NCBI GenBank assembly: GCA_947304065.1
Contig: CAMZAI010000001.1
Location: 1-38,438, forward strand
Direction: 5' to 3'
From: an uncultured Clostridia bacterium
GTDB lineage: Bacteria > Bacillota > Clostridia > Lachnospirales > Lachnospiraceae
DNA: 38,438 nt
Below, piece by piece: positions 38,310-38,438 of this stretch (position 1 is the stretch's first letter; each line of letters begins with the position of its first letter). The position numbers and the translations under genes are program-made. The notes beneath the pieces were generated by a model. The model ran no database searches. It had not been told where the DNA came from and worked only from the letters and a program-made list of their open reading frames with translations.

Positions 38310-38438
38310 ATGGGGACCAACTATTTTCTTTTTACAAAAAGTAAGCGACTGGCACGTATGCACTTTGCTATAGAAAGCGATTATGGAGTTACGGATGAAG
38401 AATATGAGATTACTGATGATCCGTATCTTGGATATAAG
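38310..38438 (+). CDS. Hypothetical protein, 5' part, cut by the window end
   Basis: Forty-three codons are visible, opening MGTNYFLFTKSKRLARMHFA and continuing with an acidic, tyrosine-rich stretch. The MGTNYxL opening is seen in small phage-associated or accessory proteins of unknown function. That is a recollection, not a search. An ATG at 38304 is in the same frame, but AAGG spacing favours 38310. The gene is divergent from and probably controlled by the Xre regulator. Its function is unknown. Confidence 0.6.
   Translation, partial: MGTNYFLFTKSKRLARMHFAIESDYGVTDEEYEITDDPYLGYK

Noticed and set aside
1..38438. CRISPR arrays, insertion sequences or rRNA genes
   Set aside because: No regularly spaced repeats, no transposase frame and no rRNA sequence were seen.

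Overview
The window looks like chromosome of an anaerobic Gram-positive bacterium of the Clostridia, most likely Lachnospiraceae. This is inferred from AGGAGG-type ribosome sites, sigma-A promoters close to consensus, T-rich terminators, lipobox-bearing binding proteins, a ChvE/GguAB-type sugar importer, YesM/YesN-type signalling, a FeoA-FeoA-FeoB iron locus with small Cys-rich partners, ferredoxin-domain aldo/keto reductase, and moderate GC. I could not search a database, so the taxon is an inference.

Layout. 1-460: non-coding, with an intergenic repeat element and a cluster of four DnaA-box-like 9-mers. 463-2374 (-): two membrane proteins (TVP38/VTT type and a DUF5692-like protein). 2554-7028 (+): histidine phosphatase, a tRNA-Ala(CGC), a GPH-type sugar symporter, an Fe-S aldo/keto reductase and a patatin-like lipase. 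7179-9820 (-): a sulfur operon (39-codon Cys-rich leader ORF, attenuator, O-acetylhomoserine sulfhydrylase, cysteine synthase) transcribed away from an Rrf2 regulator with three cysteines. 9964-16880 (+): that regulator, an MFS permease, a membrane-anchored sugar-binding protein, a YesM-type kinase, a YesN-type regulator and a second sugar-binding lipoprotein. 17052-20930 (+): a complete multiple-monosaccharide ABC importer, the probable target of the sensor system. 21085-25934 (+): a 1219-residue ECF-like/beta-propeller/HD-GYP fusion translationally coupled to a BMP-type binding protein. 25987-31092: an iron regulon with two DtxR-type regulators, two FeoA, FeoB and small metal proteins, with five TTAG-N6-CTAA operators. 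31177-32684: ZIP transporter and HAD nucleotidase. 32702-32917: remnant of an ABC exporter. 33035-37836 (+): GGDEF diguanylate cyclase, second beta-propeller HD-GYP protein and an MBL-fold hydrolase. 37886-38438: an Xre regulator divergent from a gene cut by the window end, in AT-richer DNA.

The parts fit three themes. The first is sulfur assimilation controlled at two levels: a candidate Rrf2 operator at the promoter, and a cysteine-codon leader peptide with mutually exclusive hairpins. The second is extracellular ligand sensing by binding proteins tied either to a kinase/regulator pair (sugars) or to c-di-GMP hydrolysis (the propeller HD-GYP proteins). The third is ferrous iron uptake under DtxR control. 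The observations that most merit follow-up are the cysteine leader attenuator at 9639-9820 and the ECF-propeller-HD-GYP/BMP pair at 21085-25934.
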